Position numbers and translations under genes: made by a program. Below, in pieces: positions 10,431 through 22,678 of a stretch of 64,000 nt of DNA. Numbering within the stretch: position 1 is the stretch's first letter; the number at the start of each line of letters is the position of its first letter. The stretch spans positions 45,113,493 through 45,177,492 of the forward strand of contig OX419759.1 in NCBI GenBank assembly GCA_948567375.1, read 5' to 3'. This DNA comes from Lunularia cruciata. Lineage: Eukaryota > Streptophyta > Marchantiopsida > Lunulariales > Lunulariaceae. Below the pieces are notes generated by a model. The model was given only the letters and a program-made list of their open reading frames with translations. It did not search any database and was not told where the DNA came from.

Positions 10431-12960
10431 GTATCGGGTATAATATTGAACGGTTGGTTCTGGTTGTGTAGTCCCCCTTCACTCGTTTTGTCTTGGCGGA
10501 TTCTTTCAACGTGAGTTGCGTGTGGGGTTCGATCAACAAAGTTAGGTCTTGCAACTTTGAGTGAAAGCACAGAGACCTCACTGAAGACGTGGGTGCCTGC
10601 ATTCGTACCATAATTGCGTCTTTGACTGAAAACTTAGGTCCAAATCTAGCGGGAACGTGTACTGGTCTACAATGTATCGGGTACTGTTTAAATTTATGGA
10701 TAACCGAGCGAGTTTCGAACGAAAGAGAAAGCTGCTAATTGATCCACTACTGAAGTCCGGAAAGTATTCTGAATCTGTCAGCTCTTCCCCGAGCTCCCGC
10801 AACCGTGACACTTCGAACCGCACGTTGTGCTATTACAACCATACAAAATGTTCTGAAAACATACTGATCTGAATCAACTCTCTTCGTTTATTCCCTGAAG
10901 TCTTGAGGTTTGCCTGTAACATCTTACTGTCACGTGATCTGAGAGTATGCTGCATATCGGTGCTACAGTGGTGTCTGGTTCATCCCGGAAAGTGAGGGAA
11001 CTTGGGTGACGTTATAAATTCTAGCGTGTTAACGGGTTCCAAGTTGCAAAAGAGTAATTTACTCACTCACGACTCTATGGTGAATCCTTCAGTTGGTTTC
11101 CAAAGCACTTCAGCGGTCATAACATGCAACATGATTTTCATTTAGTGTAAAACTAAGCCACTGGCTGTATTCTGTGAACACTATGGACCTGACGATCTGC
11201 AAATGTTTATAGTAGAAACGTTCAAATGATCCTTCGTAGGAGGACCGACCTAAAACTACCAACCAGCACTTCCCTACCGAACCAGCACTTTCCGTAAAGA
11301 GATCAGATCCTTGCCTTATATGCAAAAATCTGATTGCGATCGCCTTTCTCGAGATCCAAATCGTGCATCTGTTAACATTATGACACTCATGAAAGAAGAA
11401 GTTGGTTGAATACTTGGAGTTGTTGCAATCTTTATAAGAGAGATCATCGCGATGAATCGCCACGATAGGGATTTCCAATGCTATTCATATGAGGTCTCTA
11501 CGTGTTCTATGCTGGGCACTAAGATCTGAATGACATAACATAATTTTCTAATGTTTACGCCACCGCACGAAAATTCGCTGCAGTGACCTAAACAAGGATG
11601 TTACCTCTCACGTACTCGGTAGACGGGCATTTATCTACTCAGGCCGAGAAGACCAGAAGCTCTTATACTTGCTTTCGGAGGTAATACCGTGGAAAATGGA
11701 GATCAGTGATGCAGCAGTGAATAGACCAGCAACGAGAATAGACCAGCTGAACCCGCCGTTAGCAATTTGATTGTTGAAGCTGGTACCCGTTCCCGCTTCT
11801 ACTGCGAGAGTCTCAACAAATCCCATCATTGCTAATCTTCCGTCGATGGTCTCGGGACCGGGTCCCCTAAATGCCATGATGTCTTTGAACTTAGTGCTCA
11901 CCTGTGCGAGATACATGAAATTGGTTAGTGGGTGGAGAGAATCAGATAACGAATTTCTTTAGCCTTGCTACCAATCCCAATCGCAAATGTCAACATTATA
12001 TTCAACGTTTGTGGTACACAAATTCCTTCTACTTGGGCTTGGGTGCAACAACGGGCTGAGGAGTGGAAATAGGGGTGACTGTTGATGCAGCTGGAGTCGC
12101 GATAACAAGGGGGGACTCTTGCTGCGGGAGTAGAGGCTGTTGGTGTAGCTTGGTGTTGGCTTTTGATTCAGGCTGTAGAAGACGAACCGAGAGTAAGTGG
12201 GCTGCCGTCAACCGGAATCAGCACTGTCGGAACCGAGCTCGACGATCCAATAATTTGATCAAGTATCTTGGAAACAAATTCAGTAAGACAAGGGAACATT
12301 CGCTTCCGTCAGCCATGCACCGGATTTGCACAAATCTCCTAGTGCTGAAGGGAGGGTGCAAGTTCCTCTCAAGGTGTAAACAGATCTCGAGCGCATGTTC
12401 AAAGCCTGGACGGAGCCAGAAGTAGCCGTCATCGCAGCGGCGGGAGCAACTGTCGATTGAAGCTGAATGAGAACTTACTGCACAATGGAAACAATAAATC
12501 TCAGTTTGCAGGTCCAAAAGGCAGCAAGTCTTAACTATCGAACTCATACTTTGCCCCATACAGACTCCAGACGGTAAGTTCCGGCCGTACATAGTAGAAC
12601 TTTTTTTTAAATCTCTACCTCTAACAATCTTCCAGCTTCAATTCATGTAACAAAAACGACCTCAATTCACTGGGCTTGACTCAAAATCAGCCTTTTCTAA
12701 AGTTATCCCACGAATTGAAAGAGAACCGAACAGAAACTTGCGAAGATAACGGCGGAGAACGCTAAAGAATTGGAGAAGTGAAGCTTGTTCAAACTTCTGT
12801 AGAAGACAAGCAGCCAATGGTGTAGATCGATAGAAGCCGTCACTGTTTACACAAATTTCGGGAAATTTGTGGGTATCAGCTGAAAAGTACGTCGAGAAGA
12901 AAGCAGTGGAATAGAAGGCGGACATGCATTCACGCGACTTTCATCGGGAAGCATGTGCAT
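10430..12960 (-). repeat. Segmental duplication, unit 1 (contains ELIP pseudogene)
   Basis: Matches 13,000-15,560 in collinear blocks. 10,440-10,540 matches 13,010-13,110 (GGTTCTGGTTGTGT-type block). 11,450-11,600 matches 13,965-14,115 (GAATCGCCACGAT; GCACTAAGATCTGAA; CGAAAATTCGCT; GACCTAAACAAG). The ELIP exons also match. 12,900-12,960 matches 15,490-15,555 (TGGAATAGAAGGCGGACA). The gene, its 3' flank and its promoter side were therefore copied together. Confidence 0.85.
11588..12450 (-). pseudogene. ELIP pseudogene (start, splice donors and helix III lost)
   Basis: A clear copy of the 14.1-15.0 kb ELIP with several breaks. The start codon at 12,450-12,448 reads GTT instead of ATG. The exon 1 donor at 12,307 is GG instead of GT. 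The exon 2 donor at 12,031 reads TAG where the intact copy has GTA. Exon 2 is frame-shifted by extra bases. In exon 3 (11,901-11,635) helices I and II remain, although the chlorophyll-ligand Asn of ExxNGR is Asp (PETIDGRLAM). A deletion of about 30-40 bases then removes helix III and brings in a stop after SSRPE. The remnant of the old C-terminus (ACCGAGTACGTGA) is still readable down to the former stop near 11,588. Confidence 0.92.
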
Positions 12961-12999
12961 ATATATATGTACGCAACGACAATCTATGCTCAGTCCGTC

Positions 13000-15560
13000 G
13001 AGTGGAATGATATTCAACGGGTGATTCTGGTTGTGTGAACTCCTTCACTGGTTTCGTCTCGGTATGTTCTTCGAATTCCAGCGTATGTTAGGTGCGCAGT
13101 TTTGATCAACTCATTCAGGAATTGGAGGTTTTCGGGGGTAACGAGAGTTCTTCATTGAGCATATGATTGTCAGTAATAACTGTGTTGATCATGTACACAA
13201 AGGTGAGACATCGTTTACAATGTGAGGTGCACAAAATCTACAATGTCTCGAACATTCTTTCACTGCGCTTTCCATAGGAGTGGGAGAGTTTGTCATCTAA
13301 TGTATAAACTAATCAATTACACGAAATTCCGAAATTTATGTCTCTTTCCCGAACATCTGCCGACAGTGACGACATTCCAAAGGGGATGATGAGCGTACCC
13401 TTCTTGCAAATGTTTCACATTGCATATACTGGATTGAATACAGGGAATTTCTTTTCTTTCAGAATTGGAACGAGGAAGTTGTTTTTTCCTGTCATAGGAT
13501 TTTGTACAATGTTGCAATTTTCCAGTTGTCGTTTGTCGGCATGTTATCTTCAGCGACGAAGTAGAGCACTAATCCAGGGGGTTTAGTTCTTGAGTGAACT
13601 TGTCCAGTGACACACTTCTCCATTTATGGATGTTTTCTTCCACTGCGGCTAAATTACAGTGGTGAATAATGCGATATTACACCTGTAAGGATCGTGGAGC
13701 TCCCAATTGAATTCAACACCAATGATGCAGTCGTACACATTTTTAGAACCAGACCTCCTACATAACCAGAGCTTGTCAGAAGTATACCGTTCACTGCTAA
13801 CACACTACTGTACTTCAACTAATTCAACCTGGCCCAACAACCACTGCTTATCAGCCGCCCACACTCACGTCATGCGACGTTGAAATTATGATATTCATGT
13901 TCATAATGACAGGAAATGTTCAAAGAGTCTTTAAATTGTTCCGATTTTATAATACAGATCGTCTCGGTGAATCGCCACGATGAGAATTAACGATGCTACT
14001 GTATATGGTCTCTATGAGTTCTACTCTAGGCACTAAGATCTGAACGACATACCATAATTTTTTAAGATATTGTTTGAGTCATCGTGCGAAAATTCGCTTC
14101 GTTGACCTAAACAAGTGGGCTACCGTTTACGTACTCGGTAATAGCGAGTGCAACTAGGCCAACCATAGCAAGGCGTCCGTTCACCTTCTCGGCTTGAGCA
14201 GACCAGAATCTCTTAGACTTGCTTTCGGCGGTAACACCCTGGAACATGGGAATCAGTGATGCAGCGGTGAATAGCCCAGCAAAGAGAATAGCCCAGCTGA
14301 GCCCCCCGTTAGCAATTTGGTTGGTGAAACTGGTACCAGTTCCTGCTTCTACTGCAAGAGCACCAACGAATCCCAACATTGCTAATCGCCCGTTGATGGT
14401 CTCTGGTGCGGGTCCAGAGAAAGCCATGATGTCTCCGAACTCAGTGCTCACCTGTACGATTTCCATGGGATTCGTGAGTGTAGAGAGAGAATGATGTGAC
14501 TTAGTCCATAGGCCCTACCAAAATTTGATGAACCTGGACAAAACATTCAAAAACTTTGGTGCAGATATCTGTTCAATACCTTGGACTTGGGTGGAACGGC
14601 GGGCTGAGGAGTGGAGATGGGTGTAACGGTTGATGCAGCTGGAGTTGGGACAGGTGTGGGTCCTGCAGTGGGAGTAGAGGCTGGCGGTGTTGCGTCCGAT
14701 TCAGGCTGTAGAAAACACCATAAAATTCATGAGCTTTTATCACTACAATCGGAAAATTTGAGTCGAGAGAATGAGTCAATGATATCAATTTTAAGATTAA
14801 AGGAACAGGGCAACACACATTCAGAAATCACTGGATCATTCGCTTACCTCAGCCATGCACCGAATTTGGACAAATCTCCTGGTGCTGAAAGCAGGGGTGC
14901 AAGTTCCCCTCAGTGTGGAAACGGATCTCGAGCGCATGTTCAGAGCCTGGACGGAGCCGATGGTAGTAGCCATCATCGCAGCGACGGAAGCCATTTTCCT
15001 CTACAGGCGGAATGAAGTATTACTGCACAATGCAACCAACATATTCAATTTGCAGGAACGATGATAATGAAGTTCTCCGAGAAAAACTCATACTTCACCA
15101 CACACACACTCCATTTGACATACTTGTGCTCATACCTCCACCACAAACGCAGGACTCTACCCAGCGCTTTCTATCTCGAAACCTTGCAAACCAACTCACA
15201 TCACCCGAAATAGTAGTGCGCAGCACTACGAAATAGACAGCGTACACCCTCACTCTCGCAAGCCACAAGAACATCAATTTCTACATCTCTCTACAATCTG
15301 CGAAAGTAGTCGAAGGGAAACTCACGAAGATGAAATGAAGAGATCGCTAGAGAAAGCTGGGACTGAAAATGAGGTCGATTTTCAAACGAATGTGTAGACA
15401 GGCATCTGATATTGCATCTCAGAGACGAGCTGCTAAATACACTACAAGTTCCGACGGAGCTCACGAAGTGTGTGGCAGTACGTACTATGTGAAGCACTGG
15501 AATAGAAGGCGGACAAGGATCCACGCGACGTTCGTTTGGAGGGCGTGCATAGGAAGACGG
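13000..15560 (-). repeat. Segmental duplication, unit 2 (contains intact ELIP)
   Basis: Partner of 10,430-12,960, adjacent and in the same orientation, so the event was tandem. Spacer between genes is less conserved than exons and proximal flanks. Since the left unit is broken, only this copy keeps coding capacity. Confidence 0.85.
14107..14994 (-). CDS. ELIP: Early light-induced protein (ELIP), intact, 205 aa
   Basis: Exons 14,994-14,848, 14,705-14,580 and 14,451-14,107 are all phase 0, giving 205 residues. Exon 1 is a transit peptide rich in Ala, Ser and Arg, ending RCMAE. Exon 2 is a Thr/Pro/Ala-rich linker. Exon 3 has three membrane helices with chlorophyll-binding motifs E108-x2-N111-G-R113-LAM and E179-x2-N182-G-R184-LAM, plus a central helix near 142-162. 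The protein acts in the thylakoid membrane in photoprotection. It has the same gene structure and order of domains as the 5.5-6.8 kb paralogue but a different linker, so those two diverged long before the local duplication that made the neighbouring pseudogene. Confidence 0.95.
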
Positions 15561-16119
15561 GCGCGTGACCCGCCGTTCTATTCATTGGATGGACAAGGGC
15601 TGCGCCCGTCATTCATTTGCTACGGATTCTCCAGACATTCTTCGCATGCGGACGTCCGTTCTCTGCACTTGACTCATGATGATTGACCACGCTCAGTCAG
15701 ACTATGAGTTGAGCCCATATCTAACTGCAGTCGGATCTCTCCAGAAGCTAGTTCTGTAACCGTTGTACATCTGGTGGTGCACTAATCTGGCTCGTGTCGG
15801 TGACAAAAGAAACTGTTGAAGAATTAAGGTGTGTAGGGGATGGGGGCTTTCAATAATAGACATTACGAGAACTTACGGGTAAAATGTTTTTACACCCGTA
15901 GAAAAAATAGCTGCAAAAAGGAAATGCCAGTAAATACTTTTACGGGTGTTCAAGCATCCTACAGGTCGATTCCTTTCCCCTCGAGAATGCGAGAAAAATT
16001 TAATATTTATGGGCAAAATCAGTCATTTTAACCTTAATCATGTATTATGGATATCACCAGCGAATGTCACATGACAAAATATAAATTTGTTTATAAAATT
16101 CAAATTGAATCTACCCAAC

Positions 16120-16131
16120 CACGTGACGTCA
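16120..16131. promoter_or_regulatory. Overlapping G-box and TGACGTCA element
   Basis: The 12-base string CACGTGACGTCA joins CACGTG and TGACGTCA. bZIP factors of the HY5 and ABF type recognise ACGT cores of this kind. It lies about 1.1 kb upstream of the intact ELIP start, so a role in light or stress control of that gene is possible but unproven. Confidence 0.35.
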
Positions 16132-16179
16132 AGTCCATTATTTTCAAACTTACAAGTCCCTCTCCGCGTCACTTAGTCC

Positions 16180-16322
16180 TTCACTTGTCAAAGCATACCA
16201 TGGTTGAGAGAGATAGGTGATCGACCGCGAACCATGGTGAAAGGTGTATGAGAATGTTCACTTGTCAAAGCCTACCATGGTTGAGAGGGATAGGTGGTCG
16301 AGCAGAATCATGGTGAAAGGTG
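16180..16322 (+). repeat. 77-bp-period direct tandem repeat with CCATGG cores
   Basis: Units start at 16,180 and 16,257 with TTCACTTGTCAAAGC and contain TACCATGGTTGAGAG, GATAGGTG(A/G)TCGA and (A)TCATGGTGAAAGGTGT-like blocks. The two units differ at a handful of positions. Confidence 0.85.
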
Positions 16323-16329
16323 TTGTGTG

Positions 16330-19300
16330 AGGACCAGTTAACTCAAATGGGTTGCAATTATCCAGTTGTTTTCGCATTAGAGTGACATTAGAGCGACATC
16401 TCAAATGTATAATTCCATACGGGAACTAGTCTTTAAAAGTTGATTGCAGTATTGACATTTCTTGCAAACAAAGGAGATCGTTTTTTTCAAGGACTAGTCT
16501 TTTAAAGGTGACTGCAATATTGATATTATCTTTAAACGGTGAATGTAATATAATTATGTCCGTGAACAAAGTGAACCGTTTCAAGGAACGTATCGTCAAA
16601 ATGATTGCAATGTTTCATAAAACTTCCCATTCTCTAATTTTCAATTCGCGTTGTTTCTTTCAAGACTGAAACTCTTTCACGACCCTCTTAACTTCTTTCA
16701 CAACTCAACTCAATCAAATTCCAATTTCTTCCTTGGCGGGTTGTTTCTTTCCCATTCTCTCGATGTTTAGTTCTTGTCTGGACTCAAATCCTGAGTCCCA
16801 ATTCGTGCCCATCTTTTTAAATTGGGTAGGTCTAAATGCCATGTCCGGTGATTGATTAAACTTATGTACGAGAGATCATATTTTCGAGAGCCCCATAACA
16901 ATTCTATGGGTCACGAATTCAAATTTTATGGCTATGGGTACCACACCGCCCACCACCCGTAAAAAAATCTATGGGTACACATACATTCTTTTACGAAATA
17001 CTTTTTTGGACATGAAAAGTGTATTTTTTAAACCCCCAATTTTTTTCCCCGAGTAAATACGGTCCTGATAAAGGATACCAACAAAAAAAATTAATGGATT
17101 AAGTCCTGAAATCAAGATTTGAATAATTTTGCATGGATGATAGCAGTACATAGTTATCAATCAAATAAAGAAATATACCAAAACAGTCCTATTTGTCAAA
17201 GTGTTCTTTTGCAATGACTTTTGTGGCTAAGTGACTGTCCAGAAAGATCAATACGCTGTAAAGTGTGAACTTCCTTACTAATAATATGTATTATTAACGG
17301 AAAATGGGGGTACGAGAAAGCCATGGACAAAAGTGGGCGTAGATAAACTCCTATGAATCGATAGAAAAACTTAACGACACTGTGGAGACAAGTTCAGCGT
17401 GGAAAGAGGTAAAAAAAAAATGATCGAGGAACTTTAAATTAGTATTTTGATTTAATCTGGCTTTTTCAAAATTGTGCTTGCATTTATCATACATATGGTA
17501 AGAGTCAACTAATTAGAGTGCATGGGAATTGAGAAGAGTGGACATAGGCGCATACCTATAAATTTTCTATAGTGGCAAAAGTAAATAATATCATAGAAGT
17601 AGAAGAATCATTACCTCATCGATTTCATTTCATAACTATGTTTGTCTCTGATGGTTACCTAATTGCACACATGATTTACCTATAATAATACCTATCATAA
17701 TAACGGTTACAAGCATATTGAACCATTAAATGAGTGGGAACGGGAGTCTCATACATATTGAATCCCTTGAGTAAAATGAGATATGAATTATCCTTTGAAA
17801 AAATTATAGAAGCCTTTTCAAGTTATTGAGATCATAAGACAGAGATTAGTGTTTGGTTTTTGCTTGATTTGTATAGGCATACTCTAAACGGTTCACTTTA
17901 CTTTGTTTTGTGTATTGCAATTTTGTAGATATCTGTTAAAGGTAAAGGTATTGAAGCATGACTTAGTATGATTATTTACTTGAGATAGTATTGTAGCATG
18001 TCTGAAAGAGGATAAATAGCATAAAAAATTGTTTATACCTCATTAGGTGTTTAACGCAATATCAAGATAGGTTTTGCTTTAGTCATTCATTTTACAGGTT
18101 TCAACTATTATTTATTTTCATTTACAAATTCTTATTCATTTATGTGTATTAAAAATTATCGATTTAGTTTGAATGATTTTCTATGGTTTTTGAGTTTAAA
18201 TCTAAGTATACATTATTTTCTTTATTCTTGCACTTTTTATTTATTTTGTGTGATTAATAATGTCCTTATAGAGTAGACCAAGTGGATATCCATACAATGT
18301 AGGATTAGAGCTTCTAACATAAGATCTACGAAAAATGATTACTCTGGGAAAATATGTGTTTGAATTTTATATAATCAAAGGTTTATTCGGTATGACTTGC
18401 ATGGTCTCCCAACTATGGAGCTAAATAACTCTAAAATTATGCGTTGTTTTAAATTAATATCTAAGGATGGTAGAACCATTGAGTTATATTCAATTTGACG
18501 GCAATTTCTTCATTGCTAACAATGTAGTGTTTGATTGTGGAACACATAAGATAAAAATATAAAGAGGATGGATGGTGTATGTTCCTATCATAACATTTAT
18601 ATTTAGATTCTTATACTTATCTAATAAAGATCTCTAAATAAATAGAGAATTCATTTACATCTAACTTTAGATAGTTAGTGATCTTATTGATTGTCTACTA
18701 AAATCTGTACTTTCAAGTCTTTCATATTTGGATCAATGGCCTTGTTAACTTCATAATCTGAAACTTCAGTAAACTAATTCAAACCTAATAACACTTTATT
18801 ACAACACAAAGTGTTAGCTAAAGCTAAAGTAGCTCTGGGGAGGCTAGTTGGAGCTATTATTACCCATGTTAAGTCTAGTTGAAGCTAAATTTAGGTTAAG
18901 TTACCAGAGAAATGAGTGGAGTCAATAATTTAATATTTATGTATTTATTTATTATTTATGTTTATTCAAGAAATTTTATATAAAATGGTTTAATATAGCT
19001 ATATAACTACTGCATGATATCTCTATAAATGTTGTGTCAGTTACCTCCATTGATACTATCTTGAACTCCGTTGATCTTCATGCACTCGTAATAATAATTA
19101 TTATTATATGGAAATTCATGTTATATGTTGAATTAAAATTGAGTTTTTTAAGTTTTACATATATTTTAACATAGATTGATTCTAGTGCTTATTTTGCTGA
19201 CCTTTTACTTAAATCTCTAAAGCTTTATTTTTAGGCTTTCATCCAAAAAAATTTATATTCTGAATATTGATGTATAATTTTTATATTGATGTATAATTAT

Positions 19301-22080
19301 TCAAATTTTTCAGAAAAAATTTACAAATAACTCTACTACGTAGATAAAATGTGCATCTATTTATAATTAAATTATTAAAATTTATAAATATCGAGTTTCA
19401 AGTATATTTGTATCTTATCATAGATATTTACTAAATAAATTCTAGAGCTATATTTCTGGTAAACTGAAATAACAAGACTAAATAGGTAAAAAATCGGCTA
19501 ACAAAAGAAGAGACATAGCTCCAATTCAATTTTAGTTCCCTAATATAATCTTATATGAAATATTCAATCCTATTTGAATATTTTCCTCTTCACCAAATAG
19601 TAAAATCGATTGAGACCACAACTTGGATTGTAAAATTACTTATACGCATTATGTTATTCTAGATATGATGAATTATTTACATTGGAGAAGTTTTAGACAT
19701 AGTTAATTAAAATTTAAATATCTATAATATGTTCCAATATTTGCATAGTTAAACCTAACAGTTTAGGAAAGGAATAATTCATTGAAAAGTGTTTTTGTCT
19801 TATTTTCCTTAAAACATATGCTACAACTTTACTTCTTCAATGGTACATTACCATACTTATTTAAATACCACCTTCCATTAAAACTAGATCCCTTGATCCT
19901 AATCCCGAAACCCGCGACTTCAACAAACTCCGCTGATCTCAACCCGTCTTCCTTGACCAAGCCCAAACTCCCTCGCGTCGGCGCGAGTATGCTGCACAGT
20001 GTTGATAATAGGGAAACAAGAACATCCCTTGCCAGCTCTACCTCACCACCTCTTTCTCAGTGTGCCAAGTGTGACAAACAGGTTCCACGTCAGTCCACAT
20101 CTTTTAAGTCTGTTTGTTAACTGGGGGTACTGCTAAATCGAAGTGCCAAGTTTAGGCTACTGCCAAGCTGTCTCACGATATAGCTTTCCTCCAAAATGTT
20201 ACTTGGAGTAGAAGTCCTTTTCCACTTTTTCCGTTCATGGGCATCATCACCATTTCCAACCTTCTAAATTAGGGTAATCCTATTTCTTGACTTTTTGTGC
20301 CTGTATAAAAGTCTATAAAGGGCTTTGTGAAATATGTATAAAAGAGCTACATCAGATTGTTCTTGTTTGCACTTGTAGATGGGTACGAAATTTTCCCAAC
20401 GTCTAGAACTTAAGTGAATGAAGAATGATGGAGATGGATTTAGTATCATAGTTCCATTTGTCTTTTGTGGACCCATTTTATGGGAGTGTAAGGACTATTA
20501 GCCTATTCACTGAGCTTTTAGATTCTATTGGGGACATTCTAATTTATTTAAGTGCTTCTTTATTATGCTGAGTCTTGACTCATATGAATATGCTGGTGGT
20601 GATTAAGTGCAATACTTTTGGGGCTTGATGTGTTATTTATCTTTTTGTTGTGATAATCAGATCTATGAACTTATAATTGAAATGAAATATTTTCTTGTTA
20701 ATAAAGATGGAGTAGATGAGGCGTTTTCATTTCTGTTATAATGATATGCCATAGATTCAATTTCTTTTCTTTTCTTTCTATTCATTCTTGTGTTATAATC
20801 CATTTTTATACATAACCATCTTTACAATTCTAATGACTCAAAATTATCATTGCTTTTACATCATTACGTTTCTAACGAACTATGGAAGTGAGAGATACCC
20901 TATTGATCTTTATTTACATACTTGCAGAAAATATGATATATGGGAAATGAGACATTATAATAAAAGACCTTAAGAGCATAGGAATTTTCTTTCCAAGTAA
21001 GTTCTATAAGTTGTATTTGGAGGCCAGGCCACTTCTTCAATTCGAATTTCCAACAAAATGAAGAGATAGCCTAGACATTGTTCCAATAAATAGGAAGACA
21101 TTCGTTGAATTGAATAAAGAAACCACAAAATGAATAAAATTAGAGAATGGATATTTTCACATCCTTTTTTGATATTTCCACACTTCCAAATGTATCCTTC
21201 TTCGCGGGCAAACCTCCATCTTCCCGAATTGCCCAAGCAGAGTCGGGATACCAAATTTAAACCTTCTGGTAACCCACTCCAAAACTCAGGCTCTACAGCA
21301 CTCTGCATCAAGATCATTAAGGAAGTATTTCACGGACAAGCACCTCATCTTCACACCCCACCAGCTATTAAGGGGATGGGAACTTCGGTTTCCTGGCCCT
21401 CACGTACCCAACGACAATGGGTGGCTTCAGATCCTATAGCTAATGTAGCTCACCCTCCAAGTAGGGGTGTGGAAATATCAATTATAAAGGATATTGGTTA
21501 TTTTACCCCAAAAAATTAAAGATAATTAAATGACAATGGAATAAAGATATCGCCTTAAAGACATCACACGGAATATTCTTCAGGTCCTTGCGATGCTAAA
21601 GAGTGCTCTAGGGAAATCTTTGCTAAGGAAATGAGTAGGGACAAAGACAACCGCGTAGAAAACACGAAGGGTGGAAGACCACACCACCACATCAAGTACA
21701 AGGGTGGAACGAACAAAAGAGGCCCCAATGAGTCCCAGGAGTGGAGCCTTTAGGGCTCTCGGCTGACCACGTCGGCTGAGACTGTAGTAACCGCAAGGAC
21801 GAAGAATCTGCCGACCAGGTTGGAGTCAGCCACAGTTCCCAGCTCCGTGCATCTTCAGCTCGTGGATGATCCAAGCTCCCACCAAACAAGCATACTAGAG
21901 TCCGTGGCATTGGAAGACGCTCCTCAGTTATCTCAGACCGACTGTTCAGTAGTAGTACTGCAGAAGGTTGTGGACAGTTTCGAAGTCGACACCAAGGTCC
22001 TAAGCCCTGTTGCCCATCTACTAGGAGCTCTAACTGCAACTTGAGGTTGGAGGTAAATCGCAATGACTTTTAAGCAGATA
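16330..22080. other. Long AT-rich, gene-poor spacer
   Basis: I find no supportable gene here. 17,160-19,780 is very AT-rich with only short open frames. 20,080-20,175 carries a decayed copy of the inverted-repeat motif seen at 8.3/9.9 kb. 21,130-22,060 is more balanced in composition and has several overlapping short frames on both strands, with no domain I recognise. Confidence 0.6.
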
Positions 22081-22088
22081 TTGTTGAG

Positions 22089-22152
22089 CAACACCAAATG
22101 CACATCTGAAACTCCAGAGATTGATGGGGTTTCAGATGTACATTTGGTGTTG
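22089..22152. ncRNA. 27-bp-stem hairpin, candidate small-RNA precursor
   Basis: Arms 22,089-22,115 (starts CAACACCAAATGCACATC) and 22,126-22,152 (ends TACATTTGGTGTTG) pair over 27 positions with two non-Watson-Crick positions, around a 10-base loop. In plus-strand RNA these are one C/A mismatch and one U/G wobble. In minus-strand RNA the first becomes a G/U wobble. It lies about 530 bases beyond the stop of the glucosidase gene. Whether it is transcribed is unknown. Confidence 0.45.
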
Positions 22153-22678
22153 ATCCGTGACACTGGTTTTTTTAGTATGTGTCAGCTTCATGTAGATTTA
22201 AGCCTCGTCTTCGTTTTGATTTCTTCTTTATTCATCTGGAATGTCGGCGGGTACGTGCTGTCCAATCAAGTAGATTCAAGAGATCTAAGCTGGCAAGGAT
22301 GTGATTCGAAACACTGCACTTGGGTATCTTTAATTCTTAATAGTAACACATTAAGATAACACAAAATCCATACCAGAAAGGCTGGGACTTTATTTCCAAA
22401 AGAAACAGCGTGTACACCACGAATTTATTTCGACCACCATGAGTGGTATATCTTCCTGAGTTGAGAAGGTTGATTTGAGCTGAATGGACTCTGAAGCACA
22501 TCTGTGTGCAAGAATGGTAACTGTCATTTGCCTGCGGGTGGCATAAGCTTCTTCCTTTCTGCTTGAGGTAGAAGAAGCCACTGATCCTAAACCCTAATAC
22601 TAAGGCACTTGAAGTTGTTTGTTCTGTCGAAGAGAAGAAGAACAGCATCGGCACTATCTCCATCTTCAGCATTATTGC

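Noticed and set aside
15870-15970. ACGGGTAAAA / TTTTACGGGT inverted repeats as a small MITE
   Set aside because: Arms are short and imperfect, edges and target duplication are not visible.
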